This document shows positions 29,632-39,636 of a stretch of DNA of 64,000 bases, piece after piece. The notes under the pieces were generated by a model. It ran no database searches. It was not told where the DNA came from and saw nothing but the letters and a program-made list of their open reading frames with translations. The stretch is from Halalkalibacter oceani (GTDB lineage Bacteria > Bacillota > Bacilli > Bacillales > Bacillaceae_D): the NCBI RefSeq assembly GCF_023715705.1, contig NZ_JAMBOS010000001.1, positions 308,338-372,337 on the forward strand, given 5' to 3'. The translations under genes were made by a program, and so were the position numbers. Every line of letters begins with the position of its first letter. Within the stretch, counting starts at the first letter, position 1.

Positions 29632-30678
29632 ATGACAACAGCGAATTATCACGTGGCCGTTGTAGGAGCAACGGGCGCAGTCGGACAACAAATGCTCAAA
29701 ACATTAGAGGAGCGTCAATTTCCAATTGCGAGCTTAAAGCTTTTATCATCAAAACGGTCTGCAGGAAAGAAAGTAACCTTTAAAGGGGAAGAATATACAG
29801 TGGAAGAGGCAACGCCTGAAGCGTTTGAAGGGGTGCAGGTCGCCTTGTTCAGTGCGGGCGGCTCTGTCTCCAAAGCGCTGGCGCCGGAAGCTGTTAAGCG
29901 CGGGGCGATTGTCGTTGACAACACGAGTGCATTCCGGATGGATCCGACTGTACCGCTTGTCGTACCGGAAGTCAACGAAGCGGATCTAAAGGATCATAAC
30001 GGCATCATCGCCAATCCGAACTGCTCAACGATTCAAATGGTTGTCGCACTTGAACCGATCCGGGAAAAATACGGACTGAAAAAAGTCATCGTCTCCACGT
30101 ATCAGGCAGTATCCGGAGCGGGACTTGAAGCGATTGAAGAAATGAAGCAGCAAACTAGGGATATCCTTGACGGGAAGGAATTCACCCCGCAAATCCTGCC
30201 GGTCAGCGGCGATAAAAAGCATTATCAGATTGCATTTAACGCGGTGCCGCAGATCGATTTATTCCAGGATAACGGCTATACATTTGAAGAAATGAAAATG
30301 ATAAATGAAACGAAGAAAATCATGCATATGGCCAACCTTGAAGTCGCCGCGACATGCGTGCGTCTCCCTGTTGAAACAGGTCATTCTGAATCTGTTTACA
30401 TTGAGACAGAGCAAGGCGGAGCGTCCGTCCAGGAGCTGAAAGACCTGCTTGCGCAAGCGCCTGGCATCACATTGCAGGATGATCCGGCTAACCAGGTCTA
30501 TCCGCTCGCTTCAGAATGCGTCGGCAAAAATGACGTGTTCGTCGGCCGGATTCGTCATGATCTGAATCGCGACAACGGGTATCATATGTGGATTGTGTCC
30601 GACAACTTATTAAAGGGAGCGGCGTGGAATTCCGTACAAATTGCGGAAAGCCTCGTAAAGTTAGGTCTACTGTCATAA
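29632..30678 (+). CDS. asd: Aspartate-semialdehyde dehydrogenase
   Basis: Reduces aspartyl phosphate to aspartate semialdehyde with NADPH, the branch point to lysine/diaminopimelate, threonine and methionine. The product is 348 residues. It shows [13 protein letters not shown] (NADP loop) at residues about 9-21, FSAGGSVSK, the active-site Cys in NPNCSTIQM (near residue 130), and the substrate-binding region [15 protein letters not shown] 29632 follows GGAAGGGAGATTACG. It forms a unit with dapG and dapA. Confidence 0.98.
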   Translation: MTTANYHVAVVGATGAVGQQMLKTLEERQFPIASLKLLSSKRSAGKKVTFKGEEYTVEEATPEAFEGVQVALFSAGGSVSKALAPEAVKRGAIVVDNTSAFRMDPTVPLVVPEVNEADLKDHNGIIANPNCSTIQMVVALEPIREKYGLKKVIVSTYQAVSGAGLEAIEEMKQQTRDILDGKEFTPQILPVSGDKKHYQIAFNAVPQIDLFQDNGYTFEEMKMINETKKIMHMANLEVAATCVRLPVETGHSESVYIETEQGGASVQELKDLLAQAPGITLQDDPANQVYPLASECVGKNDVFVGRIRHDLNRDNGYHMWIVSDNLLKGAAWNSVQIAESLVKLGLLS

Positions 30679-30771
30679 ACGCCTAACAGGCGGATCAGCT
30701 CCCTCCTTCTCCGATCAGGAGACAGGGGTGGAGCACCCTTTTAATCTGTGTGGAGAAAAAGAAGGTGTCCG

Positions 30772-31992
30772 ATGAAAATTATTGTACAGAAATTCGGTGG
30801 TACATCCGTACGTAATCACGAAAGCAGACAGCAGGCAGCTGCACATGTCAAAAAGACGGTCAAGGAAGGCTACAAGGTGGTCGTTGTCGTCTCGGCGATG
30901 GGACGTCTCGGCGAACCTTACGCAACTGACACGTTACTCGGCTTAATTGAGCCGAAGCAGCTGACGAAGCGTGAGCAGGATTTGCTCGTCTCAAGTGGTG
31001 AGATTATTTCAGCAGTGGTCTTTTCTAATTTACTTAATGAGCAGAGTCTGTCCGCTGTCGCATTGACAGGGGCGCAGGCCGGCTTTCGCACAAACGATGA
31101 TTTTACCCAGGCGAAAATTATCGAAATGAGCTGTGATAGGGTCAAGGAAGAGTTGGCGACCCACGATGTTGTCGTCGTTGCCGGCTTTCAAGGCCAATCC
31201 GCAACGGGTGAAATTACGACGCTCGGTCGGGGAGGCAGCGACACGTCGGCAACGGCGCTCGGGGCTGCTCTCCAGGCTGAATGGGTCGATATCTTCACCG
31301 ATGTCGAAGGCGTCATGACCGCGGATCCGCGAATTGTCAAGGAGGCGCGTCCTCTTGATACGATGACCTATAATGAGATTTGCAATATGGCTTATCAAGG
31401 CGCGAAAGTCATTCATCCGCGCGCGGTCGAAATCGCCATGCAGGCGAAGCTGCCGATTCATATCCGCTCAACGTATTCAGACAGCCGCGGCACATTGGTG
31501 ACAATGGAAGCGGGGCAGACGAAGGATGTTCATGAACGGCTGATCACGGGTATCGCCCACGTCGCCAACGTGACGCAGATTAAAGTCACGGCGAAAGAAG
31601 GGCAATACGACCTGCAGGAGAAAGTTTTCAAGGCGATGGCCCAGCAAAAAATCAGCGTTGATTTTATTAATATCAATCCTAACGCAGTCGTCTACACGGT
31701 GATGGAAGAGGTTGCCGACAAAGCGATTGCAGTACTGAATGACCTTGGTTTTGAGCCGGAAGTCAACCGACATTGCGCCAAAGTTTCGGCGGTCGGAGCA
31801 GGAATGACAGGGGTGCCGGGGGTGACGGCGAAAATCGTTAGCGCTCTATCCCAGCAAAATATCCAAATTCTCCAATCAGCTGATTCTCATACGACGATTT
31901 GGGTTCTCGTGAAGGAAGAGGATATGAGTAAAGCTGTTAATGCACTCCATCATATGTTTCATCTTGATCAATTAGGGCAACAGCAAGGATAA
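30772..31992 (+). CDS. dapG: Aspartokinase I (diaminopimelate-type)
   Basis: Phosphorylates aspartate, the first step of the pathway to diaminopimelate and dipicolinate. The product is 406 residues. The kinase core starts with VQKFGGTSV, with TLGRGGSDTSATALGAAL near residue 148. Two ACT domains at the C-terminus (about 265-400) give allosteric control; DapG of B. subtilis is feedback-regulated by diaminopimelate. ATG 30772 follows AAGAAGGTGTCC; the in-frame start at 30748 has no good ribosome binding site. No lysine riboswitch is visible in the 93-base gap before it. Confidence 0.95.
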   Translation: MKIIVQKFGGTSVRNHESRQQAAAHVKKTVKEGYKVVVVVSAMGRLGEPYATDTLLGLIEPKQLTKREQDLLVSSGEIISAVVFSNLLNEQSLSAVALTGAQAGFRTNDDFTQAKIIEMSCDRVKEELATHDVVVVAGFQGQSATGEITTLGRGGSDTSATALGAALQAEWVDIFTDVEGVMTADPRIVKEARPLDTMTYNEICNMAYQGAKVIHPRAVEIAMQAKLPIHIRSTYSDSRGTLVTMEAGQTKDVHERLITGIAHVANVTQIKVTAKEGQYDLQEKVFKAMAQQKISVDFININPNAVVYTVMEEVADKAIAVLNDLGFEPEVNRHCAKVSAVGAGMTGVPGVTAKIVSALSQQNIQILQSADSHTTIWVLVKEEDMSKAVNALHHMFHLDQLGQQQG

Positions 31993-32029
31993 CACGTCGG
32001 AGAATTCCCTAAAGAAGGAGCTGGGAGAA

Positions 32030-32893
32030 ATGGAGTTTGGTCATGTGTATACAGCGATGGTGACGCCCTTTGACGAAAAAGGGGCTCTTCACCTTAAGCG
32101 GCTGGAGGAGCTGATCGATCATTTACTTGCTAACGGGACGGATGCATTGGTGGTGGCCGGGACGACGGGAGAATCACCAACGTTATCGCCTTCGGAGAAG
32201 CTTGAGCTTTTTCAGCATTGTGTGGATTATGTGAAAAAGCGGGTGCCGGTGATCGCCGGTACGGGAAGCAACGATACAAAGGGATCTGTGGAGCTAACGG
32301 AAAAAGCGGCGGCGCTCGGTGTTGATGGCATCATGCTTGTCACGCCTTATTACAACAAGCCGTCGCAAAAAGGTCTGTATGAGCATTTTAGAACGATTGC
32401 TTCGCGTACGACATTGCCGGTTATGCTTTACAACGTTCCCGGGCGCACAGCCCTCCATATGGAGGCTGAAACGGTGATCGCCTTATCGAACATAAAAAAT
32501 ATAACAGCGGTAAAAGAATCGAGCGGGGACCTCGAACATATGGCAAAGCTGATCACCGAAACGGCAGATGACTTCATTCTCTATACGGGGGATGATGGTA
32601 ACACGCTGCCGGCGATGGCGATCGGGGCGAGGGGTGTTGTATCCGTCGCTTCCCATATTATCGGGGCGGAGATGCAGACGATGATCGCTCATTTTTTAGA
32701 TGGAAACGTCAGCGAGGCGGCAGCGCTCCATCGCCGACTATTGCCGACGATGCAGGCGATGTTTTCCGCGCCGAACCCGACGTGCGTCAAATATGCGCTT
32801 GAGGCCAAGGGAATTGAAGTCGGCAGCGTACGCTTGCCGCTCGTTCCGCTTGATGAACAGCAGAAAAAAGCGATCGATGCCGTATTAATCTGA
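32030..32893 (+). CDS. dapA: 4-hydroxy-tetrahydrodipicolinate synthase
   Basis: Condenses pyruvate with aspartate semialdehyde, the committed step to diaminopimelate and dipicolinate. The product is 287 residues and a TIM barrel. It shows GTTGESPTLS near residue 44, YYNKPSQKGLYEHF, YNVPGRTALHM and the Schiff-base lysine in AVKESSGD (near residue 162). ATG 32030 follows AAGAAGGAGCTGGG. A strong terminator follows. Confidence 0.97.
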   Translation: MEFGHVYTAMVTPFDEKGALHLKRLEELIDHLLANGTDALVVAGTTGESPTLSPSEKLELFQHCVDYVKKRVPVIAGTGSNDTKGSVELTEKAAALGVDGIMLVTPYYNKPSQKGLYEHFRTIASRTTLPVMLYNVPGRTALHMEAETVIALSNIKNITAVKESSGDLEHMAKLITETADDFILYTGDDGNTLPAMAIGARGVVSVASHIIGAEMQTMIAHFLDGNVSEAAALHRRLLPTMQAMFSAPNPTCVKYALEAKGIEVGSVRLPLVPLDEQQKKAIDAVLI

Positions 32894-32922
32894 AGGGTGC
32901 CCAAAGCTTTCAGAAGGCAACC

Positions 32923-32975
32923 AGGCCTGTTTCAAAAGGAGGTATACCTGTCCTTTTGAAGCAGGCTTTTATTCG
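32923..32975 (+). terminator. Dispersed-family terminator after dapA
   Basis: AGGCCTGTTTCAAAAGGA pairs with TCCTTTTGAAGCAGGCTTT, followed by TTATT. It ends the asd-dapG-dapA unit. Confidence 0.85.
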
Positions 32976-33149
32976 ATTTAAGAGACGTGAAAACGGATTC
33001 GGAGAAAAGCGGAAAGATCATCTAGGGCTCACAGAAAGGTGAGCAACAGGCTCTTACTCTGGCGATGATTCAGTCGGACTGCGAGAGATGTCGTTTCATC
33101 TCAAAAATTGGATATCTTTAGGTAATATTGACAGATGAGGAAGTTCAGC

Positions 33150-33179
33150 TTGTGTTTCAAATTATAAATAAGGTATACT
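33150..33179 (+). promoter_or_regulatory. Candidate promoter of rnjB
   Basis: TTGTGT at 33150-33155, 18 bases, TATACT at 33174-33179. An alternative TTGACA lies at 33128-33133 without a matching -10. If correct, the rnjB leader is about 350 bases long. Confidence 0.45.
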
Positions 33180-33208
33180 GAAAGCAATGATTTGTTCGGA
33201 TAAAGAAT

Positions 33209-33446
33209 GGGGCTGTGTCGAAAGCGGGGCAATGATGATGGGCGCGCTGTCCACCTGCAATGGAGAAGCCAGTTAGCAGGCTTTGACGATCTTGCGGCGG
33301 CTCCACATACTAAGCGAGGTTCCCAAGTAAGACCGGAGTTGCCGGTGGGACACCTTTTTATGACGTCATGGAGAAAGCCGTTGGCCTGTTCAGGTGGGCA
33401 ACGGTTGAAGCGTCACGCGGCATTGTTCCTGTAAGTGGGACAGCTC
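33209..33446 (+). other. Structured leader or repeat region before rnjB, no gene seen
   Basis: The ends can pair: GGGCTGTGTC near 33210 with GGGACAGCTC at 33437-33446. These are the arms of the dispersed hairpin family, here about 220 bases apart. Inside lie further pairings, such as GGTGTCC-type GGTGGGACACC (about 33344) and GGCA/TGCC at the right end. No reading frame with a good ribosome binding site or coding signal is visible. It could be a long structured 5' leader of rnjB, or a repeat with an insert. The stretch 32976-33149 shows only a small GCTCAC/GTGAGC hairpin (about 33029-33046). Confidence 0.4.
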
Positions 33447-33540
33447 TGCCATTTTAAACGAATAGAAGATCATCTATGCCAAGGATGATAGAACGGATAA
33501 AAAGCAACATAGAGATTGATGAAAGTAGGAGGAACGTCCA

Positions 33541-35208
33541 TTGTCAAAAGAAAATAATGAAAAAGTGCGTGTATTTGCCCTCGGTGGAGTAGGTGAAATC
33601 GGCAAAAACATGTACGTGGTAGAGGTGAATGAGGACATCATCGTCGTCGACGCCGGTTTAATGTTTCCGGATGATGATATGCTCGGAGTCGACATCGTGA
33701 TTCCTGATGTATCCTATCTTGTTGAGCATGAAGAACGTGTACGGGGAATCATTCTTACCCATGGTCACGAGGACCATATCGGTGGTTTATCATATGTGTT
33801 AAAGAAAATCAATGTTCCGGTTTATGGAACGAAGCTTACCCTTGGCCTAGTTGAAGAGAAACTGAAAGAAGCAGGGATTTTCCGTCAAACAACGCTGCGG
33901 TTGATTGATTCAAACAGCCGCCTGAAAATTGGTTCGACCCCTGTCTCTTTTTTCCGAACAAATCACAGTATTCCAGATTCTGTCGGGGTTACCATTGAAA
34001 CCTCGCAGGGAGCAGTCGTCCATACCGGCGACTTCAAATTTGATCAAACCCCGGTGGACGGCAAGCAGGCCGATATCGGGAAGATGGCTGCCCTTGGTCA
34101 GCGCGGTGTCCTTTGCCTGCTTTCTGACAGTACGAACGCAGAGCGTCCCGGCCTGACGAAGTCCGAAACTGAGGTCGGACAAGGGATCGCCGAAGTATTC
34201 GAAAAGACGGAAGGCCGAATCATCGTCACGACATTCGCTTCGAATGTCCACCGGATTCAGCAGGTGATCCAGGCCTCGATTGCAGCAAAACGAAAGCTTG
34301 CGGTTGTCGGAAAAAGCATGGTGCGCGTCATCACGATCGCCTCAAAGCTCGGCTATCTTGAAGCACCAAAGGATCTTTTTATTGATATTGATGAAATTGG
34401 CAAATACCGGGACGAGCAGCTTGTGATTATTACGACCGGAAGTCAGGGAGAGCCGATGTCGGCGCTAACGCGGATGGCAAAAGGAGCTCACCGACAAATT
34501 ACAATCACCAATCATGATACGGTCATCATCGCTGCATCGGCGATTCCGGGAAATGAAAAGTCGGTCTCGGGAATTATTGATCAGCTTCATCGAATCGGGG
34601 CGGAAGTTGTCTATGGACAAGCCAAGGTGCACGCTTCGGGGCACGGGAGTCAAGAAGAGCTTAAATTGATGCTCAACTTGATGCGGCCAAAATATTTTGT
34701 CCCGATCCACGGCGAATTTCGCATGCAGCACGCCCACCGTAAGCTGGCTTTGCAAGTCGGAATCAAGCCTGAAGCGATTTTCCTCGTTGATAAAGGAGAG
34801 GTCGTTGAGTTTACGAACAATCAGGCACGCAAAAGTGGCAAGGTGCCATCCGGCAACGTATTAATCGATGGTCTCGGTGTCGGCGATGTCGGAAACATTG
34901 TCCTGCGTGATCGCCGCTTATTGTCAAAGGACGGTATTCTGGTCGTCGTCGTAACGTTAAACAAGAAAACAGGCGAATTTGTTGCTGGTCCGAACATTAT
35001 ATCGCGCGGCTTTGTCTATGTGCGTGAGTCGGAAAAACTGCTTGAAGAAGCGAATACACTTGTGGAAGTCATTTTGAAGAAATGTGTCAGTGAACAGGTC
35101 AATGAATGGTCTTCACTGAAGAGCAATGTCCGTGAAGGATTAAGCCGCTTCCTGTTTGAAAAAACGAAAAGACGGCCGATGATTCTGCCGATTATTATGG
35201 AAGTTTAA
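33541..35208 (+). CDS. rnjB: Ribonuclease J (RnjB/YmfA position)
   Basis: Metallo-beta-lactamase/beta-CASP ribonuclease with endo- and 5'-exonuclease roles in mRNA decay; 555 residues. By position it corresponds to RNase J2 of B. subtilis. The zinc motif is complete (THGHEDHIGG, near residue 75), and HTGDFKFDQTP, SGHGSQEELKLM and PIHGEFRMQ supply the remaining conserved positions. B. subtilis RnjB, as I remember it, has a degenerate HGHDEN here, so this copy looks catalytically competent. Translation starts at TTG 33541 after GTAGGAGGAACG. A strong terminator follows. Confidence 0.95.
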   Translation: MSKENNEKVRVFALGGVGEIGKNMYVVEVNEDIIVVDAGLMFPDDDMLGVDIVIPDVSYLVEHEERVRGIILTHGHEDHIGGLSYVLKKINVPVYGTKLTLGLVEEKLKEAGIFRQTTLRLIDSNSRLKIGSTPVSFFRTNHSIPDSVGVTIETSQGAVVHTGDFKFDQTPVDGKQADIGKMAALGQRGVLCLLSDSTNAERPGLTKSETEVGQGIAEVFEKTEGRIIVTTFASNVHRIQQVIQASIAAKRKLAVVGKSMVRVITIASKLGYLEAPKDLFIDIDEIGKYRDEQLVIITTGSQGEPMSALTRMAKGAHRQITITNHDTVIIAASAIPGNEKSVSGIIDQLHRIGAEVVYGQAKVHASGHGSQEELKLMLNLMRPKYFVPIHGEFRMQHAHRKLALQVGIKPEAIFLVDKGEVVEFTNNQARKSGKVPSGNVLIDGLGVGDVGNIVLRDRRLLSKDGILVVVVTLNKKTGEFVAGPNIISRGFVYVRESEKLLEEANTLVEVILKKCVSEQVNEWSSLKSNVREGLSRFLFEKTKRRPMILPIIMEV

Positions 35209-35231
35209 GCGCGGTCTATGACCGCCATTTC

Positions 35232-35285
35232 AGAGATGCCGCATCAGGTTGTAAAAGACCTGCTGCGGCATCTCTTCTTTGTTTT
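35232..35285 (+). terminator. Terminator after rnjB
   Basis: AGAGATGCCGCAtCAGGT pairs with ACCTGcTGCGGCATCTCT (one mismatch in 18), followed by TCTTTGTTTT. Confidence 0.9.
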
Positions 35286-35359
35286 AGGGAGGATGGATGA
35301 AACGATAAAAACAAGTTCATACTAGCAAAAGAAGGATGATGAAAGGAGGCGTGTGGTCG

Positions 35360-36118
35360 ATGACAATGGAACAACCTTATGCCGAACAGCCACAGCCGAA
35401 TCAACCTGCTCCGAAAGAGGAGAAGGGATCGGGAATTTTGGACAAGATTCAGGAGTTAGGTCAGACGAACGTGCCTGATATGGCGCAATCGAACATTCAC
35501 TGCATGACGGTCGTCGGGCAAATTGAAGGACATATGCAGCTCCCGCCTCAAAATAAAACGACGAAGTACGAGCATCTCATCCCCCAGCTTGTCGCGATTG
35601 AGCAAAACCCGAAAATTGAAGGGTTGCTGCTGATTTTAAATACGGTCGGCGGGGATGTGGAAGCCGGGCTGGCGATTTCTGAAATGGTCGCCTCGATGTC
35701 AAAGCCCTCTGTTACCCTGGTGCTTGGAGGAGGTCATTCAATCGGCGTCCCGATTGCTGTGGCAGCCGACTACTCCTTTATTGCTGAAACGGCGACGATG
35801 ACGATTCATCCGGTAAGGCTGACCGGATTAGTGATCGGGGTTCCACAATCATTTGAGTATTTGGACAAGATGCAAGAGCGGGTAATCAGCTTTGTGACGA
35901 AGCACTCCCAGATTACAGAAGAAAAATTTAAAGAGCTGATGCTTTCAAAAGGCAATTTGACGAGGGATATCGGGACGAATGTGATCGGAACGGATGCGGT
36001 GAAATATGGCCTTATCAATGAAGTTGGCGGAATCGGCCAGGCGCTCGGCAAGCTGAACAGCCTGATTGATGATTATCGGCAGAAGCAGGCCGGCGGAAAG
36101 GATGAGGTCATCCAATGA
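35360..36118 (+). CDS. tepA: TepA, ClpP-like serine protease
   Basis: Member of the ClpP/crotonase-fold protease family (TepA, YmfB), 252 residues. TepA has been linked to translocated or signal-peptide-related proteolysis in B. subtilis. The candidate catalytic Ser is in [12 protein letters not shown] (near residue 134) and the His in MTIHPVRL about 24 residues later, matching ClpP spacing; [12 protein letters not shown] is the preceding conserved stretch. ATG 35360 lies ten bases after GGAGG; ATG 35366 is also possible. The stop overlaps ylzJ (ATGA). Confidence 0.93.
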   Translation: MTMEQPYAEQPQPNQPAPKEEKGSGILDKIQELGQTNVPDMAQSNIHCMTVVGQIEGHMQLPPQNKTTKYEHLIPQLVAIEQNPKIEGLLLILNTVGGDVEAGLAISEMVASMSKPSVTLVLGGGHSIGVPIAVAADYSFIAETATMTIHPVRLTGLVIGVPQSFEYLDKMQERVISFVTKHSQITEEKFKELMLSKGNLTRDIGTNVIGTDAVKYGLINEVGGIGQALGKLNSLIDDYRQKQAGGKDEVIQ

Positions 36119-36336
36119 TTCTCTATACAATGGTTCCACCAGAATTCATTTTTCCGGAAGAGGAGCAAAGTTACAAGTCCCAGCAAGTGATTTCATGTGA
36201 AGCCGGTCAGCTGATCGTCGAACAGCTTAATGCCTCCGAATACCGGATTGTACGGCTGCTGAGCGGTGATCCAATGCATTATTTAAATGAAAAATATACA
36301 CCCGGAACAGTCATCCAGGCAAAACCGCAATTTTAG
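36115..36336 (+). CDS. ylzJ: YlzJ-like protein of unknown function
   Basis: Conserved small protein of 73 residues found between tepA and ftsK/spoIIIE in Bacillaceae. [14 protein letters not shown] at the N-terminus is family-typical. Function unknown. It overlaps the tepA stop by four bases, so it is translated with tepA. Confidence 0.9.
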   Translation: MILYTMVPPEFIFPEEEQSYKSQQVISCEAGQLIVEQLNASEYRIVRLLSGDPMHYLNEKYTPGTVIQAKPQF

Positions 36337-36340
36337 CATG

Positions 36341-36366
36341 TAGACAGGCATAGTCTATGCTATAAT
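36341..36366 (+). promoter_or_regulatory. Promoter of ftsK/spoIIIE with 13-base palindrome
   Basis: TGCTATAAT at 36358-36366 is an extended -10 element, with TAGACA at 36341-36346 too close to be an ideal -35. GCATAG-T-CTATGC at 36348-36360 is a perfect inverted repeat directly upstream of the -10 and overlapping its TG. This is where a repressor would block polymerase. Confidence 0.5.
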
Positions 36367-36387
36367 TAACTTCATCCAAGAATGGTC

Positions 36388-36409
36388 GAAGCAGCCAGCA
36401 GGCTGCTTC
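36388..36409 (+). promoter_or_regulatory. Leader hairpin before ftsK/spoIIIE
   Basis: GAAGCAGCC pairs perfectly with GGCTGCTTC around AGCA. It lies downstream of the promoter and is followed by only two T residues, so it is a leader hairpin or weak attenuator. Confidence 0.5.
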
Positions 36410-36454
36410 TTAAGTATTGAATGGAAATTGTGATTGAAGTAAAGGGTGAAACGT

Positions 36455-38773
36455 ATGGCAAGACGAAAGAAAAAAAGAAAAACCGAGTGGAAATCCCAGC
36501 TAACATTTGAGCTCATCGGTCTCGGATTGCTTGTCATTGCTGTCGTTACATTAGCACGCCTTGGAACAGTCGGCGAAACCTTTGTGCGATTATTCCGTTT
36601 TTTTCTCGGGGAATGGTTCGCCGTGCTCGCCTTCGGTTTATTGGCTATTTCCATCTACATTATGGTCAAGCGTCAGCAGCCTAAGCTGTTTACACGGCGA
36701 ATGACAGGTGCCTATGTGATTCTTCTTTCCATGGCCTTGTTCAGCCATGTTGGTTTATTCAATCAGCTTGCCGGTCAGGAAGGGTTTCAAGACACGTCGG
36801 TCATTCGCAATACGTGGAATCTGTTTTGGATGGAAATGAGAGGGGAGATCCCCCCGGCTGATTTGGGCGGTGGAATGGTCGGCTCATTGGCCTTTGCGAT
36901 GAGCTACTTTTTATTCGCCGAAGCAGGGACTTATTTTTTATGCTTTGTCCTGTTTATGATCGGCTTAATTCTGATCACCGGCCGGTCGCTTTCGGAGCTG
37001 ATCGGCAAAATGTTCCGCCGCAGCTATCTTTTCTTAAGCGACAGCTTTCGCTCATTCGGCGCTGAACTAAAGCAGATGAAGGAGCGGACGAAGGAAAAGC
37101 TGGAAGAAGAGCGGAAAAACCAGGAGCAAAAAAAGAAAAAGCGGCCGCTGCCAGATGAGGCTGATGTCATCACCCCAACGGAGGAGGAGCCCGAGGGTGA
37201 GCCGGAAATTGTCGATTTCACCCAAAAACTGTATCCGCCGGCAGAAGTGAAGCAAAAGGTGGAACAAAAGAAAGAAGAGAGCAGAGCAGTGGACGAGCCT
37301 GTACAGGAAGCGCTCGTCACAGCCGAGGAGACGAATGAAGCGTATCAGCTTCCAGGCTTCGAGCTGCTCAAGCTGCCCGATAATCCGAGTCAATCCGGGG
37401 AAAAACGCCAGCTGACTGAAAACGCGCGCAAGCTCGAACAGACATTAGAAAGCTTCGGCGTGAAAGCCCGCGTGTCAAAGGTACATCTCGGTCCGGCCGT
37501 GACGAAGTATGAGGTCAACCCGAGCATCGGCGTCAAAGTAAGCAAAATTGTCAACCTCGCTGATGATCTGGCTCTGGCCCTCGCGGCAAAGGATATCAGA
37601 ATCGAAGCGCCGATTCCAGGCAAGTCGGCGATCGGCATTGAAGTGCCCAATCAGGAAGTGGCGATTGTCACCCTGCGCGAAGTTCTTGATTCGCCTGAAT
37701 CACAGCGTGAAAGCAATGTTCTCGCTGTCGGTCTCGGACGGGATATTTCGGGGGAGCCGGTTCTCGCTCATTTAAACAAAATGCCCCATCTACTTGTGGC
37801 AGGGGCGACCGGAAGCGGGAAAAGCGTCTGTATCAATGGCATTATTACAAGCATTTTATTAAAAGCGAAGCCGCATGAAGTGAAGCTGATGATGATCGAT
37901 CCGAAGATGGTTGAGCTGACGGTTTACAATGGCATTCCCCATCTGCTCACCCCTGTTGTCACAGAAGCGAAAAAAGCATCTCAGGCGTTGAAGAAAGTTG
38001 TCGCCGAGATGGAACGGCGCTATGATTTGTTTTCCCATACGGGGACGAGAAATATCGAGGGCTATAACGAAACGATCAGACGCCATAATGAAGCCGAAGA
38101 AGCGAAGCAGCCGATGCTCCCTTACATCGTCGTGATTGTCGATGAGCTTGCTGACTTGATGATGGTTGCTTCAGGCGATGTTGAAGATTCGATTGCCCGC
38201 CTCGCGCAAATGGCGCGCGCCGCCGGCATCCATATGATCATCGCGACGCAACGGCCATCCGTCGACGTCATCACCGGGGTGATTAAAGCGAATATTCCGT
38301 CGCGTATTGCCTTCGGTGTTTCCTCGCAAACCGATTCGAGAACAATCCTCGATTCAGGTGGGGCGGAAAAACTGCTCGGCCGCGGGGACATGCTCTATAT
38401 GCCGGTTGGAGCGACGAAGCCGAAGCGGGTGCAAGGGGCATTTCTCTCCGATCAGGAGGTCGAAGATGTCGTCAACTTTGTCATTTCTCAGCAAAAAGCG
38501 CAATACCAGGAGGAAATGACGCCAACTGAGGAGAAAGCGGTGGAAGGACAAGTCGAAGATGAGCTGTATCAGCCCGCTGTTGAGCTCGTGACGGAAATGA
38601 ACACCGCCTCTGTTTCAATGCTGCAGCGCCGGTTCCGGATCGGATATACAAGGGCGGCCCGCTTAATTGACGAAATGGAAGTCAGAGGCATCGTCGGTCC
38701 GTATGAAGGAAGCAAGCCCCGGGAAGTTCTTGTTGAGAAGACAGAGGTGGACGAAGCATCTCATTCATCATAG
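36455..38773 (+). CDS. ftsK: DNA translocase FtsK/SpoIIIE
   Basis: Membrane-anchored hexameric ATPase that pumps chromosomal DNA through the division or sporulation septum; 772 residues. Four membrane helices occupy about residues 20-175, followed by a charged linker (about 200-320). The motor has Walker A GATGSGKS near residue 450 and Walker [11 protein letters not shown]. The C-terminal winged-helix gamma domain ([22 protein letters not shown], about 710-731) reads oriented DNA sequences. By position and architecture it is the SpoIIIE orthologue. ATG 36455 follows AAAGGGTGAAACG; an in-frame TTG three codons upstream is possible. Confidence 0.97.
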   Translation: MARRKKKRKTEWKSQLTFELIGLGLLVIAVVTLARLGTVGETFVRLFRFFLGEWFAVLAFGLLAISIYIMVKRQQPKLFTRRMTGAYVILLSMALFSHVGLFNQLAGQEGFQDTSVIRNTWNLFWMEMRGEIPPADLGGGMVGSLAFAMSYFLFAEAGTYFLCFVLFMIGLILITGRSLSELIGKMFRRSYLFLSDSFRSFGAELKQMKERTKEKLEEERKNQEQKKKKRPLPDEADVITPTEEEPEGEPEIVDFTQKLYPPAEVKQKVEQKKEESRAVDEPVQEALVTAEETNEAYQLPGFELLKLPDNPSQSGEKRQLTENARKLEQTLESFGVKARVSKVHLGPAVTKYEVNPSIGVKVSKIVNLADDLALALAAKDIRIEAPIPGKSAIGIEVPNQEVAIVTLREVLDSPESQRESNVLAVGLGRDISGEPVLAHLNKMPHLLVAGATGSGKSVCINGIITSILLKAKPHEVKLMMIDPKMVELTVYNGIPHLLTPVVTEAKKASQALKKVVAEMERRYDLFSHTGTRNIEGYNETIRRHNEAEEAKQPMLPYIVVIVDELADLMMVASGDVEDSIARLAQMARAAGIHMIIATQRPSVDVITGVIKANIPSRIAFGVSSQTDSRTILDSGGAEKLLGRGDMLYMPVGATKPKRVQGAFLSDQEVEDVVNFVISQQKAQYQEEMTPTEEKAVEGQVEDELYQPAVELVTEMNTASVSMLQRRFRIGYTRAARLIDEMEVRGIVGPYEGSKPREVLVEKTEVDEASHSS

Positions 38774-38876
38774 ACACATAAGGGTTGAGGGAGACCGGCT
38801 AAGCGACGGCCGTTCTTAAGGCAAAAGCCGGCCGCCCCGCCCCTTTGACAAGAGAGAATGAAAAGGAGTGGAGAGA

Positions 38877-39602
38877 ATGATTAAAACGGATCAACGGCCT
38901 CTATATTTACAAGTCATTGACCGCATCAAAGAGGATATTGATAAGAAGGTGTACGAAGAAGGGGAAAAGCTGCCATCCGAGTTTGAGCTCTCCAAACAGC
39001 TTGGTGTCAGCCGGGCAACGCTGCGGGAGGCGTTGCGGATTCTTGAAGAGGAAGGCGTTGTCATTCGTCGTCACGGGGTCGGAACATTTGTTCATTCAAA
39101 GCCGTTGTTTACGGCTGGAATCGAGGAAATGTACAGTGTAACCGATATGATCATTCAGGCGAATATGACGCCTGGAACGATCTTTTTGTCCTCGTCGGTT
39201 CAGCCGGCAACGGAGGAGGACCGGCGCAAATTCGCGCAGGAGGATCTCGATGAGATTATGGAAATTGAACGGGTTCGTACGGCGGACGGAACGCCGGTTG
39301 TCTACTGTCTGGACCAGATACCTAATCAGCTTGTCGAAAATCATTCGATCCATGAAACAAAGTCAATTTTCCGTTTTCTTGAAGAAATCGGCCGGACGAT
39401 TACTCATGCCGTTACTTATATCGAGCCAATCGGCTATCACGAGCACGTCTCGGAAATTTTAGAATGTGACCCGGAATCCTCTTTGCTGCTGTTGAAGCAA
39501 ATGCATTACGACCAGCTCGAACAACCACTGCTCTATTCATTAAATTATTTTCGTGCCGACAAATTTAAGTTTCATGTTGTAAGAAAAAGGGTGAAAGCAT
39601 AA
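38877..39602 (+). CDS. ymfC: GntR family regulator YmfC
   Basis: Transcription regulator of the GntR/HutC subfamily, 241 residues. The N-terminal winged helix shows [33 protein letters not shown], split here as its two recognition halves, residues about 28-60; the C-terminal UTRA ligand-binding domain runs from about 95. The target and ligand are unknown; HutC-type members respond to small sugars, amino acids or similar. ATG 38877 lies after AAAAGGAGTGG. It precedes the ymfF-ymfH peptidase pair and could regulate it. Confidence 0.9.
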   Translation: MIKTDQRPLYLQVIDRIKEDIDKKVYEEGEKLPSEFELSKQLGVSRATLREALRILEEEGVVIRRHGVGTFVHSKPLFTAGIEEMYSVTDMIIQANMTPGTIFLSSSVQPATEEDRRKFAQEDLDEIMEIERVRTADGTPVVYCLDQIPNQLVENHSIHETKSIFRFLEEIGRTITHAVTYIEPIGYHEHVSEILECDPESSLLLLKQMHYDQLEQPLLYSLNYFRADKFKFHVVRKRVKA

Positions 39603-39636
39603 CCTAAGCTGACTGGGTGAAAAAGGAGATGAGTAG

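Noticed and set aside
30679..30771. Lysine riboswitch before dapG
   Set aside because: The gap is too short and shows none of the conserved core; only a small GGGTG/CACCC hairpin is present.
33207..33434. Open frame of 75 codons before rnjB
   Set aside because: No ribosome binding site; composition (Arg, Trp, Gly-rich) looks random; it coincides with the folded leader region.
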